Below are positions 26,430 to 36,213 of a stretch of DNA of 64,000 nucleotides, one piece after another. Origin of the DNA: Undibacterium_A arcticum (lineage in GTDB: Bacteria; Pseudomonadota; Gammaproteobacteria; Burkholderiales; Burkholderiaceae_D); NCBI RefSeq assembly GCF_042660705.1, contig NZ_JBHSUQ010000001.1; one strand, given 5' to 3'. Within the stretch, counting starts at the first letter, position 1, and each line of letters starts with the position of its first letter. The translations under genes and the position numbers were made by a program. The notes below the pieces were generated by a model. The model was not told the origin of the DNA and searched no databases. It saw only the letters and a program-made list of their open reading frames with translations.

Positions 26430-26925
26430 ATGAATCCTGTTGTGATCGACTCGCTCGAGTTTTGTCGGGTCAATGAGCGCCGCGAAGGCCGCATCGCCGT
26501 GGCCGATTTGCCTAGGCTTGGCGCCGATTGCGTCGACAGCTCGGGTGAGTTGGCATGGTCGCTGCAGGGCGGCACTGGCCGGCTGGATTTTGCGCAGTTG
26601 ACACTGGCTGTGTCTGGCACGGTGCAGCTGATGTGTCAGCGTTGCCTGACGCCGTTTGCGCACGAGATCGCGGCCGAGTCAGTACTGATGCTGGCAAAAG
26701 ATGAAGAGCGTGCCGACGAAATGGATGAGTTGCTGGACGACGATACGATCGACGTGATCGTCGCGAGCAAGACGCTGAATGTACCGGATCTGGTAGAGGA
26801 TGAGGCGTTGCTGGCCTTGCCTTTCTCGCCCAAGCATGAAGTATGTCCCGATGTGACACGGCTGGAAGTGCTGAAAAGCAAAAAAAGAATCGCCATTTGC
26901 CGCGCTAAAGGGGCTGAAGCAATAA
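26430..26925 (+). CDS. yceD: YceD/DUF177 family protein, frameshifted C-terminus
   Basis: About 165 residues. The conserved core LMCQRCLTPFAHEI with the CxxC pair is intact, and the acidic middle (DEMDELLDDDTIDV) and ALLALPFSPKHEVC are typical. The frame shifts in the A7 run at 26880-26886. One base fewer (or two more) restores ESPFAALKGLKQ at the TAA at 26925, the usual family end; uncorrected, it runs on to 26996. It is linked to rpmF as in most bacteria and may act in 23S rRNA accumulation. Confidence 0.9.
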
Positions 26926-27084
26926 GCTGTACAGATAAAGAATCAAAGAATCTAATCGATCGCAGGCATGCCCTGATGGTTGAAGCAGTGCGGTAGTGTC
27001 GATGTGTAACAGGTTTCTCGATTTGCAAGTGTTTTTGGAAATCGGATGTGTTAAAATTTTAGAACTTATGTATTAGGAGTCATC

Positions 27085-27267
27085 ATGGCAGTTCAACAGA
27101 ACAAAAAATCCCCGTCGAAGCGCGGCATGCACCGTTCGCACGATTTCCTGGTCACCCCACAACTGGGTATCGAGCCAACCACCGGTGAGACGCACATGCG
27201 TCACCACATCAGCCCGAACGGCTACTACCGCGGTCGTAAAGTCCTCAAGACCAAGAACGACGAGTAA
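27085..27267 (+). CDS. rpmF: Ribosomal protein L32
   Basis: 60 residues: MAVQQNKKSPSKRGMHRSHD, then GETHMRHHISPNGYYRGRKV. Complete. RBS TAGGAG precedes the ATG, and a TTAAAATTTTA promoter-like stretch lies just upstream. A 12-bp hairpin follows. Confidence 0.98.
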   Translation: MAVQQNKKSPSKRGMHRSHDFLVTPQLGIEPTTGETHMRHHISPNGYYRGRKVLKTKNDE

Positions 27268-27303
27268 TCGTAGTTCTCGTAGTAACACCTAAGTCAAGAT
27301 TGT

Positions 27304-27335
27304 AGCGGCGCAAGCAATATACAGCTTGCGCCGCT
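27304..27335 (+). terminator. Hairpin after rpmF
   Basis: AGCGGCGCAAGC and GCTTGCGCCGCT pair perfectly around an 8-bp loop. Only a short TTCTCC follows, so it may attenuate between rpmF and plsX rather than stop transcription. Confidence 0.65.
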
Positions 27336-27424
27336 TCTCCATCTGCTTCAACCGCATTGCGTCATTGTGAATCATGCCGAATCTGGCCCATAATGCGGTT
27401 GGAGCGAGGCATTAAATCCACACA

Positions 27425-28514
27425 ATGACAATCAAAATTTCTATCGACTGCATGGGCGGGGATCATGGTCCGTCCGTCACCGTTGCTGCCGCCATTTCCT
27501 TCCTCAAGCGTGAACCGAATGCCGAGTTGATTCTGGTCGGCTTCGAAGACGTGATCCGCGCCGAACTCAAGAAGCACAAGGCTGGCGATCATCCGCGCGT
27601 GACCGTGTTGCATGCGACCGAAATGGTCACCATGGACGATCCGGTCGAGATCGCATTGCGGCGCAAGAAGGACTCGTCGATGCGCGTCGCGATTCAGCTG
27701 GTCAAGGACGGACAGGCGCAAGCCTGCGTCTCAGCCGGCAATACCGGCGCGCTGATGGCGATTTCCCGCTATCTGCTGAAAACCATGCAGGGCGTCGATC
27801 GTCCCGCGATCTGCAGCATCTTCCCAAATCAGAAAGACGGCCCGACCTACATGCTCGATCTCGGCGCCAATGTCGATTGCGAGCCGCAGCATCTGCATCA
27901 GTTCGCAATCATGGGCTCGGCGCTGGTGTCGGCGATGGAGGGCAAGCCAAGGCCTACCATCGGCCTGCTCAATGTGGGCGCGGAAGACATCAAGGGCAAC
28001 GACATAGTCAAGGCCACCGCCGAACTGCTACGCGCCGACAGCGCGCGCGGCCTGCTCAACTTCTACGGCAACGTGGAAGGCAATGACATATTTGGGTACC
28101 ACCGACATCGTTGTCTGCGACGGCTTCGTCGGCAATGTCGCGTTAAAGTGCGCCGAAGGCCTGGGACGATTCGTCAAGTCGGTGCTGACGATTGAATTCA
28201 AGAGCAGTCCACTCAATATGCTGGGGGCCTTGATAGCGCGCGGCGCCCTGAAGGCCATCACGCGTCGCCTCAATCCGTCCCGTTATAATGGCGCCAACTT
28301 ATTGGGGCTGCGCGGACTGGTATTCAAGAGCCATGGCAGCGCAGATGCCTACGCATACGAGTGGGCAATCCGGCGCGCATACGGCGCCGTGCAGCTCGAC
28401 GTATTGGCACGAATCTCGGCCAGCATGGCGGAGCTGATGCCGACGCCGGAAGCGCATTCGACGTCGGAACACTCCAGCTTGATAACTGAACAAGGCGAAC
28501 AGAAAACGGCATGA
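27425..28514 (+). CDS. plsX: Phosphate acyltransferase PlsX, one frameshift
   Basis: Converts acyl-ACP to acyl-phosphate for phosphatidic acid synthesis. Seen: ISIDCMGGDHGP at the start, ACVSAGNTGALMA, and after the break VVCDGFVGNVALK. The frame shifts at about 28090 (GACATATTTGGGT); two more bases would give the family's G-N-D-I-Y-L-G-T-T-D. Corrected length ~363 residues. The stop overlaps the fabH start. Confidence 0.94.
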
Positions 28515-29496
28515 CTCTTTACAGCAAAATAATCGGTACCGGCAGCTATCTGCCGCCCAAGCGCGTCACCAATCAGGAACTGGCCGACCAACTGGCCGCC
28601 ACCGGCATCGAAACGTCGGACGAGTGGATCGTCTCCCGCAGCGGGATTTCGGCTCGCCATTATGCCGAAGCCGATGTGAAATCGAGCGATCTGGCGGTCG
28701 CAGCGGCCAGGAATGCGCTGCAGATGGCCGGCAAGTCAGCCAGTGACATCGATCTGATCATCCTAGCCACCTCGACGCCGGATTTTTTCGGCGGCTTCCC
28801 CAGCACCGCATGTGTGGTGCAACGCAAACTCGGCATGGCCAACGGCAGCGCCGCATTCGACGTGCAGGCCGTGTGCAGCGGTTTGTGTACGCGGTGTCGA
28901 TCGCGGACAGCTTCATCAAGTCCGGTGCGCACAAGAACGTGCTGGTGATCGGGACCGAAGTGTTTTCCCGCATTCTCGATTTCAAGGACCGTACCACCTG
29001 CGTGCTGTTCGGCGATGGTGCCGGTGCCGTGGTGCTGTCGGCCTCGAACGAACCCGGCATTCTCGCGACCAAGCTGCATGCCGATGGGAGTTATTCCGAC
29101 ATCCTGTGTGTACCTGGCAGCGTTGCCGGCGGCGCGGTCGAGGGCAGCGCCTTCCTGTACATGGACGGCCCGGCGGTATTCAAGCTGGCGGTATCGGTGC
29201 TGGAAAAAGTCGCCAACGAGACCCTGGCCATGGCCGGCATGGAAGCCTCGCAAATCGATTGGCTGGTTCCGCATCAGGCCAATATCCGGATCATGACCAG
29301 CACCGCGAAAAAGCTCGGTCTGCCAGTCGAAAAAATGGTCGTCACTGTGGATCAGCAAGGCAATACCTCGGCCGCCTCGATTCCGATGGCGCTGGACAAG
29401 GCGATGCGCGACGGCCGCATCAAGCCCGGCCAGAATGTCATGATGGAAGGCGTAGGCGGCGGCTTTACCTGGGGCGCCGTGCTGGCGCGCATGTAA
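28511..29496 (+). CDS. fabH: 3-oxoacyl-ACP synthase III (FabH), one frameshift
   Basis: Starts fatty acid synthesis by condensing acetyl-CoA with malonyl-ACP. Seen: GTGSYLPPKRVTNQELAD, the active-site Cys in DVQAVCSGF, VPHQANIRIM (His) and GNTSAASIPMAL (Asn). The frame breaks two residues after the catalytic Cys at the TTT at 28882-28884; a fourth T restores GFVYAVSIADSFI. Corrected length ~328 residues. Essential in most proteobacteria. Confidence 0.95.
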
Positions 29497-29554
29497 GTTG
29501 TACAGTTAAGCCGCACGCGGTCCCAATATTTTTTTCTCATCATCGAATAACAAT

Positions 29555-30486
29555 ATGTCGAAATTTGCCTTTGTATTCCCCGGCCAGGGTTCGCAAGCAG
29601 TCGGGATGTTAACTGGTTTTGCCGATAACGCGATCGTGCAGCAGACCGTGGCGGAAGCGTCCGATGCGCTGCAATTCGATCTCGCTAAATTGATTGCCGA
29701 GGGACCGAAAGAGGACCTCGATCTCACCACCAATACGCAGCCGGTGATGCTGACTGCTGCGGTGGCGTTTTACCGCGCATGGATCGCTGCTGGGGGCAAG
29801 GCACCGGCGCTGGTGGCAGGACACAGTCTCGGCGAATATTCCGCGCTGGTTGCTGCCGGCGTGATTGCATTCAAGGATGCGGTGCCGCTAGTTCGTTTCG
29901 CGCCCAGGCGATGCAGGAAGCGGTGCCGGTCGGACAAGGCGGCATGGCGGCTATTCTCGGCTTGTCGGACCAGGACGTGCACGCGGCCTGTGTCGAAGCG
30001 GCGCAAGGTGAGGTCGTTGAGCCGGTAAATTTCAACGCGCCAGCACAGGTCGTGATCGCCGGCAATAAGGCTGCAGTCGAGCGCGCCTGCGTGATCGCCA
30101 AAGCCAGGGGCGCGAAACGCGCACTGCCGCTAGCGGTGTCGGCGCCATTCCATTCGTCGCTGCTGAAGCCGGCTTCCGATCGCCTGCGCGATTACATGTC
30201 CAGTCTGGTTTTTAGCGCGCCGCAGATCCCGCTGGTCAATAACGTCGACGTCGCCATCGTCAACGACCCGACGGCGATCAAGGATGCGTTGGTGCGCCAG
30301 GCCGCCAGTCCGGTGCGCTGGGTTGAGACGGTGCAGAAAATGGCTGCTGAAGGCGTAGTCAACGTGATCGAATGCGGTCCCGGCAAGGTCCTGATGGGGC
30401 TGACCAAGCGCATCAACGGTGAGCTGGTTGGTGATGCGATCATCGATCAGGCCTCGCTGGATCGGATATTGGTTTCAATGCAGTGA
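29555..30486 (+). CDS. fabD: Malonyl-CoA:ACP transacylase FabD, one frameshift
   Basis: Loads malonate on ACP. Seen: FVFPGQGSQAVGML, the nucleophile Ser in GHSLGEYSALVAAG, and after the break PLAVSAPFHSSLL with the catalytic His. The frame shifts at about 29899 (TTCGCGCC where TTCCGCGCC gives RFRAQAMQEAVP). Corrected length ~310 residues. Essential. Confidence 0.95.
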
Positions 30487-30619
30487 GCTGGTTCTGAATT
30501 AATGACAGTTGCATGGCAATGACCGTGCTATACGATACCGCCTTTTGCGTGAGAATCGGCATGACTGCGAGCGTGCCAATTTGGCGGTCGTCTTCAATGG
30601 AATGCGAACAAGGATGCAG

Positions 30620-31375
30620 ATGAGTCAAATGAGTTTAACGAATCAGGTGGCATTGGTAACCGGCGCCTCGCGCGGGATCGGCAAGGCGATTGCGCAGGAA
30701 TTGTTGAAGCAGGGTGCCAAGGTGGTCGGCACCGCCACCTCGGAATCGGGCGCCGCCGCAATTTCACAATATCTGGACGCGATTCAGCCGGGCGCTGGCA
30801 AAGGGGTGGTCCTCAATGTTAACGACGCAGTAGGGTGTAGTGCGCTGGTCGAGCAGGTGCAAAAGGAATTCGGTGGCCTGGCGATCCTGGTCAACAACGC
30901 CGGCATTACGCAAGATCAGCTCGCGTTGCGGATGAAGGACGAAGAATGGGACGCCGTGATTGCGACCAATCTGAGCGCGGTGGCACGCCTGTCGCGTGCG
31001 GTGCTGCGCGGCATGATGAAGGCAAAGCATGGGCGCATCATCAATATTACGTCGGTGGTCGGTTCGGCCGGCAATCCGGGTCAAATGAATTACGCCGCGG
31101 CGAAGGCCGGCGTGGCCGGCATGAGCCGGGCGCTGGCGCGGGAAATCGGCAGCCGCAACATCACGGTCAACTGCATTGCGCCGGGTTTCATCGATACCGA
31201 TATGACCAAGGCACTGACCGAGGATCAAATTGCGGCCTTGAAGCAGCAAATCCCGCTCGGCCGTTTCGGTCAGCCTGAAGATATCGCCGCTGCCGTGGCC
31301 TTTCTCGCGTCGCCTCAAGCCGGTTACATCAGCGGTGTAACACTGCATGTCAATGGCGGCATGTATATGAGTTGA
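30620..31375 (+). CDS. fabG: 3-oxoacyl-ACP reductase FabG
   Basis: 251 residues, an NADPH-dependent short-chain dehydrogenase of fatty acid elongation. Seen: TGASRGIGKAIAQ (cofactor loop), ILVNNAGITQD, ITSVVGSAGN and YAAAKAG (the S-Y-K triad), and the C-terminal YISGVTLHVNGGMYM. The start is the ATG at 30620 behind AAGGA; the in-frame start at 30509 adds a non-conserved leader. Intact. Confidence 0.96.
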   Translation: MSQMSLTNQVALVTGASRGIGKAIAQELLKQGAKVVGTATSESGAAAISQYLDAIQPGAGKGVVLNVNDAVGCSALVEQVQKEFGGLAILVNNAGITQDQLALRMKDEEWDAVIATNLSAVARLSRAVLRGMMKAKHGRIINITSVVGSAGNPGQMNYAAAKAGVAGMSRALAREIGSRNITVNCIAPGFIDTDMTKALTEDQIAALKQQIPLGRFGQPEDIAAAVAFLASPQAGYISGVTLHVNGGMYMS

Positions 31376-31377
31376 TG

Positions 31378-31558
31378 CCAGGAATCTGTCGGACTTACGG
31401 CTCGGCGACCCCGGAGAGTCGGCTGTTAAAGTCTCTGAGCAGTACAGTGTCACCGGCTTTATGGTCAATAGCGCGCTATTGACGCTGCAAATCCGGCAAA
31501 ATCTGTCCTCGTTCAGCACATTTCTCGCTTCGATCCCGTAAGTCCGACAGACACCTAG
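31378..31558. repeat. 180-bp dispersed element with terminal inverted repeats, copy 3
   Basis: Ends AGGAATCTGTCGGACTTACG and CGTAAGTCCGACAGACACCT. The central GTCAATAGCGCGCTATTGAC is a perfect 20-bp palindrome. It lies between fabG and acpP, starting 3 bp after the fabG stop. Confidence 0.85.
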
Positions 31559-31688
31559 GTTGACCGATATTAATCTTGTTTAGCCGCTTTTTGACAATAG
31601 TTGAAGGCAATAGCCAAAAGTAAATTTTCTTCGCGCAAACCTGCTAAAATGCGCGCACTTTCTGTAACACTCTCAATGGAGACTCAAC

Positions 31689-31930
31689 ATGTCCGATATC
31701 GAACAACGCGTTAAAAAAAAATCGTCGCTGAACAACTGGGCGTCGCAGAAGCAGACATCAAGATCGAATCGTCGTTCGTCGATGACCTCGGTGCAGATTC
31801 GCTCGACACTGTTGAACTGGTGATGGCGCTCGAAGACGAATTCGAAATGGAAATCCCGGACGAGCAGGCAGAGAAAATCACAACTGTACAACAGGCAATC
31901 GACTACGCGACTGCCCACGTCAAGGCGTAA
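31689..31930 (+). CDS. acpP: Acyl carrier protein, frameshift in an A9 run
   Basis: About 79 residues. MSDIEQRVKK, then (after correction) IVAEQLGVAEADIK and DDLGADSLDTVELVMALEDE, where the Ser carries phosphopantetheine. The run at 31713-31721 has nine A. The usual R-V-K-K-I-V needs seven (or ten with an extra Lys), so the frame as given ends early. The gene is essential, and acpS, which activates its product, is at 45674. RBS region lies at the end of a ~300-bp gap that includes a dispersed repeat. Confidence 0.93.
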
Positions 31931-31958
31931 GCCGTCTGATTGACATCAGGAGAACCGA

Positions 31959-33204
31959 TTGAGCCGTACACGTCAACGCCGTGTCGTCGTCACTGGCCTG
32001 GGGTGCATCTCACCGGTCGGCAATAGCGTTGCCGAATCATGGGATGCCATAACCGCAGGCAAGTCAGGCATTGCGACCATCACCAAGTTTGATGCCTCAC
32101 CTTTCTCTACGACATTCGCAGGGGAAGTCAAAGGTTTCAATATCGAGGACTACATTCCGGCCAAATCCGCCCGTAGCATGGATACTTTTATCCATTACGG
32201 GATGGCAGCTGGTATCCAGGCAATGCAAGACAGTGGCCTGGTAGTTACTGAATCCAATGCCGACCGGATCGGCGTCATTGTCGGTTCCGGTATCGGCGGT
32301 TTGCCGCTGATCGAGGAAACCCACGCAGAATTTGAAAAACGCGGTCCACGCCGCATTTCGCCGTTCTTCGTGCCGGCGTCGATCATCAACATGATCTCCG
32401 GGCATTTGTCGATCAAGTATGGTCTGAGAGGACCAAATCTGGCGATCGTCACCGCCTGTACCACCGGCTTGCATTGCATCGGTGCGGCCGGACGCATGAT
32501 TGAATACGGCGATGCCGATGTCATGATTGCTGGTGGCTCAGAATCGACCATATCACCGCTCGGTCTGGGCGGCTTCGCCTCGGCGCGCGCACTGTCCTCG
32601 CGTAACGACGATCCGGCTACCGCATCGCGTCCGTGGGACAAGGATCGCGATGGCTTCGTGCTGGGCGAGGGCGCTGGTGTGATGGTGCTCGAAGAGTATG
32701 AGCATGCGAAAGCGCGTGGCGCCAAGATCTACGCTGAACTGCTTGGTTTTGGCATGAGCGCGGATGCTTATCACATGACGGCACCTCTGGAAGATGGCAG
32801 TGGTGCAAGTCGTTGCATGGTGGCGGCGCTGAAACGCCGACGTCAACGCCGACCAGGTCGATTATGTGAATGCGCACGGTACCTCGACCCCTCTCGGTGA
32901 TCTGGCCGAAACGGTTGGTATCAAGCGCACTTTTGGCGACCATGCCAAGAAGATCGTCATTAATTCCACCAAGTCGATGACCGGCCACCTGTTGGGCGGC
33001 GCCGGCGGATTGGAATCGGTATTCACCGTGTTGGCGGTGCACAAGCAATTGTCGCCACCGACCATCAACATCTTCAATCAGGATCCCGAGTGCGATCTTG
33101 ACTACTGTGCGAATACGGCGCGTGATATGACTATCAATATCGCCGTGAAAAATTCGTTCGGCTTTGGCGGCACCAACGGCACGCTGGTGTTTGGCAAAGT
33201 TTGA
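31959..33204 (+). CDS. fabF: 3-oxoacyl-ACP synthase II (FabF), TTG start, one frameshift
   Basis: Elongating condensing enzyme. RBS AGGAG lies 6 bp before a TTG; reading from there gives SRTRQRRVVVTGLGCISPVG, the family start. Catalytic Cys in VTACTTGLHCIG, His in NAHGTSTPLGD, Lys in INSTKSMTGHLLG and the second His follow. The frame shifts at 32832-32834 (GAAACGCC; five A would restore ALKNADVNADQVDYVN). Corrected length ~415 residues. Confidence 0.95.
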
Positions 33205-33270
33205 TTGCCCGCCGTTTACCCTTCTTCTTGAAGCGTAAACGGCTTTTGTCCTTCTCGTCCACTCGCTGAC

Positions 33271-33786
33271 ATGTCGATTGCGGTATCTGCCGTCGTCAAA
33301 CCATCCGGATTCCTGCTGGCACTAACCGCAGCCATGTGCGTCGGTGGCGTCGCTATCGGCGTAGTTACCGGTTCTGGGATGGGCGGTGAGGTACCGCCGG
33401 TGATTCGAATCGCTATCGCAAGCGGTTGTATCGGCGCTGCCGTATTCGTTTTTTCGCGCGCGATGAGCGCCAGAAAAACGCTTCGGATTGATATTTCCGG
33501 TATTGGTCAGATCCGGCTGACCGATGATAAGGCACTGGCCGATATATCCGCCAGCGCATCAATCGATGCGGCCCACGGCGAACTGGTAAGTTTGATGCCG
33601 GGTTCGACCTTGTGGCCGATGTTATTGCTTCTCAGCCTCAAACATGAGGACGGGCGGACTTGGGTAGTACCGGTACTGCGAGATAACGTCGCCTCCGATG
33701 CCTTTCGGCGCCTGTCGGTTGCGTGTTGCTGGATTGCCGCGCACAATCAAGCTGACAAACCGACAATATCCAAGGCTTGTGAGTGA
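33271..33786 (+). CDS. Two-TM membrane protein, YgfX-like arrangement
   Basis: 171 residues. Two hydrophobic segments (about 12-34 and 46-62) precede a soluble domain with GSTLWPMLLLLSLKHEDGRT and DNVASDAFRRLSVACCWIAA. The topology and the end motif (D-x-x-x-x-D-A-F-R-R-L) resemble YgfX-type proteins, but I am not certain of the family. Its place between fabF and rpoE is common in Burkholderiales. Function unknown. Confidence 0.6.
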   Translation: MSIAVSAVVKPSGFLLALTAAMCVGGVAIGVVTGSGMGGEVPPVIRIAIASGCIGAAVFVFSRAMSARKTLRIDISGIGQIRLTDDKALADISASASIDAAHGELVSLMPGSTLWPMLLLLSLKHEDGRTWVVPVLRDNVASDAFRRLSVACCWIAAHNQADKPTISKACE

Positions 33787-33895
33787 CCGGATAATTGCCT
33801 GGAAATATATGCCTATCTCGATTGAACTTATTGCAATTTAACAACTCAATGTTAAGAGCCGCGCGTATGTTGCATAGAAGCAAGGAAATTGGGGA

Positions 33896-34496
33896 GTGAC
33901 AACCGAGCGCGACATCGATCAGCTGCTTGTCGAGCGCGTTCAGCGCGGCGATAAAAAAGCGTTCGACTTGTTGGTCTCAAAATACCAACGGAAACTGATG
34001 CGGCTGGTGTCGAGGCTGGTGCGCGACCAGGCGGAAGCGGAAGATGTGGTGCAGGAAGCCTTCATCAAGGCTTATCGCGCCTTGCCGCAATTCCGTGGGG
34101 ATTCTGCGTTTTATACCTGGTTGTACCGGATCGGCATCAATACGGCAAAGAATTATCTGGTCACGCAAGGCCGACGGGCACCGACCTCGACCGATGCCGA
34201 TGCTGAAGAAGCAGAAACTTTTGACGATGGCGCGCACCTAAGGGATATCAATACGCCGGAATCGATGTTGGCGACCAAGCAGATTGCCGAAACCGTCAAT
34301 ATCGCGATGGATGCATTGCCGGACGAATTGCGCACCGCGATAACCCTGCGCGAGATAGAAGGCTTGAGTTACGACGAGATCGCCGAAATGATGGGATGCC
34401 CGATTGGTACGGTCCGCAGCAGGATATTCCGGGCTCGCGAGGCGATCGCAGAAATTACGACCGCTGCTGGGCACAGCGATAGACAGGAGATGGTAA
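33896..34496 (+). CDS. rpoE: ECF sigma factor RpoE (AlgU), frameshifted C-terminus
   Basis: About 200 residues from a GTG at 33896. Region 2 is in QRGDKKAFDLLVSKYQRKLM to YTWLYRIGINTAKNYL; region 4 is in LREIEGLSYDEIAEMMGC and GTVRSRIFRAREAI. The AAA at 34452-34454 should be five A: then A-E-K-L-R-P-L-L and a TAA at 34496 follow. As written, the frame runs on into rseA and would make a sigma/anti-sigma fusion. First gene of the envelope-stress operon with rseA, rseB and mucD. Confidence 0.93.
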
Positions 34497-34564
34497 GGGG
34501 TTTTAGGGGTAGCACTACTTGGCATGGTCCAGCGCTAGCAGGATCGTTTATGGAAACGAGTGAC

Positions 34565-35181
34565 ATGAAGCAAGAAGAAATTTCGGCATTGGCCGACGGC
34601 GAACTGGGCGCACCGCAACTGGATGCGGTGTTGTCGGCTCTGCGCCGGCCGGATCAGCACGTGACCTGGGATATATACCACCAGATCGGCGATGCGTTGC
34701 GCTCGGATGACCTGGGAATTGCCCTTAGCCCGGATTTTTCGGCAAGGATGGCGGCCCGCTTGGCAGCCGAACCGTCGATTCTTGCGCCCCGCCAGATTTC
34801 GCAAGCAACGCCGGTGCGCCGTTGGTCGCTCAAGCGGTTCGCAGTCCCGGGCATGGCGGCGCTGGCTGGCGTCGTGGCAAGCGTGGCCTTTGTTGCAGCG
34901 CCGCAGCTGATGGTGGCACTCAATGGTGCCACTGGCGGCACGTCCGGGTCGGGCAACCAGACTTTGCTGGCGGTGCGCGCACCCGCTGCCGACCCTGCGA
35001 TTAGCGTCGTGGCACAGCGAACACCGGCTGTCGTTGGTACCGTTGCGGCACAGGCAGACGTGATGTTGCGCGATCCGGACATCGACGATTACCTGCTGGC
35101 GCATCAGCGCTTTCTCCATCCGTGTACAGCACAGCGCAATACGCGCGTTCGGCCACGTTCGCAACCGATACAGAAAAATAA
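34565..35181 (+). CDS. rseA: Anti-sigma-E factor RseA/MucA, frameshifted C-terminus
   Basis: About 205 residues. MKQEEISALADGELGAPQLD is the cytoplasmic sigma-binding part. One membrane segment (VPGMAALAGVVASVAFVAAP, about residue 100) and a periplasmic tail follow. The TTT at 35111-35113 needs a fourth T to give the end RFSPSVYSTAQYARSATF and a TAA at 35181, right before rseB. An ATG at 34550 is an alternative start. Confidence 0.88.
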
Positions 35182-35184
35182 TCT

Positions 35185-36206
35185 ATGCGGCAGACACTAG
35201 TCTTGCTTCAGTTTGTCGTCGTCTTGTACAGTTTCATCGGATTTTCAGCACAGGCCGAAAATAGCGACCCACTCGCCGAGAAGCGGGAAGCACAACTGTG
35301 GCTGAAAAAGATCCAGGCGGCGGCACAAAAGCTGAATTATTCCGGCACCTTCATCTACCAACAGGCCAATCAGTTTCGTACTTCTCGCATTACGCATGTG
35401 CTGGACGGAAAAAACGAGATTGAGAAACTGGAAATCCTGGATGGCAAGCCGCGCGAATACATCCGCAATAACGAAGAAATCGCCGCGTATATGCCGGAGG
35501 CGAAGACCGTTCTGGTCGAAAAGCGCGTCGCGCAGGACGTGTTCCCGGCGATCCTGGCCGCCAATCCGTCCGATCTGGCCGAACACTACAACATTAAGAA
35601 GGCCGAAACCGGCCGCGTTGCCGGCTACGAATGTCAGGCCATCTTGCTGGATCCGAAAGACAATTTGCGCTTTGGTTACAAGCTGTGGGCCGAGAAGTCG
35701 ACCGGTTTGTTGTTGCGCGCGCAAACCCTGAATGAAAAAAAGGAAGTGGTCGAACAGATCGCGTTTACCCAGCTCGAAATCGGCGACATCGATCGCAGTC
35801 GGGTTAAATCGAGTTTCGGCAACACTGCCGGCTGGCACGTTGAAAATGCGGTGATGAGTCAGGTCAGCATGACCGGCTGGACCGTCAAATGGGTGCCCCC
35901 TGGGTTCAAGAAAACGCGCGAAATGAAACGACTGGTAACGGATGCGCCGGCCACAAATTCCGGCTCAGCGAATGTCCATCCGCTGAGTCAACGCGAAGTC
36001 TCGCAAATCGTTTTTCTGACGGGCTTGCCGCGATCTCGGTGTTTATCGAACCCGGTACGCAGAGCCGCACCGAAGGCTCGATGCAGCAGGGCGCGATGAA
36101 TATCATGGGAAAACGGCAGGGTGATTTTTGGCTTACCATCGTCGGCGAAGTGCCGGCTGCAGCGCTTAAACAAGTAGCAAACTCAATTGAATATAAACCC
36201 AAATAA
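35185..36206 (+). CDS. rseB: Sigma-E regulatory protein RseB/MucB, one frameshift
   Basis: Periplasmic protein that shields RseA from proteolysis and senses lipids. Signal peptide TLVLLQFVVVLYSFIGFSAQ-A. The lipoprotein-like fold is seen in LNYSGTFIYQQANQF, LDGKPREYIRNNEE and GYECQAILLDPKDNLRFGYK. The frame shifts at 36011-36015 (five T where six restore QIVFSDGLAAISVFIEP). Corrected length ~340 residues. Confidence 0.92.
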
Positions 36207-36213
36207 AAATTCT

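Noticed and set aside
33896..35200. A natural fusion of sigma factor RpoE with its anti-sigma factor
   Set aside because: The single long frame arises from a missing two A at 34452; the normal RpoE end, its stop codon and the RseA start are all present in the other frame.
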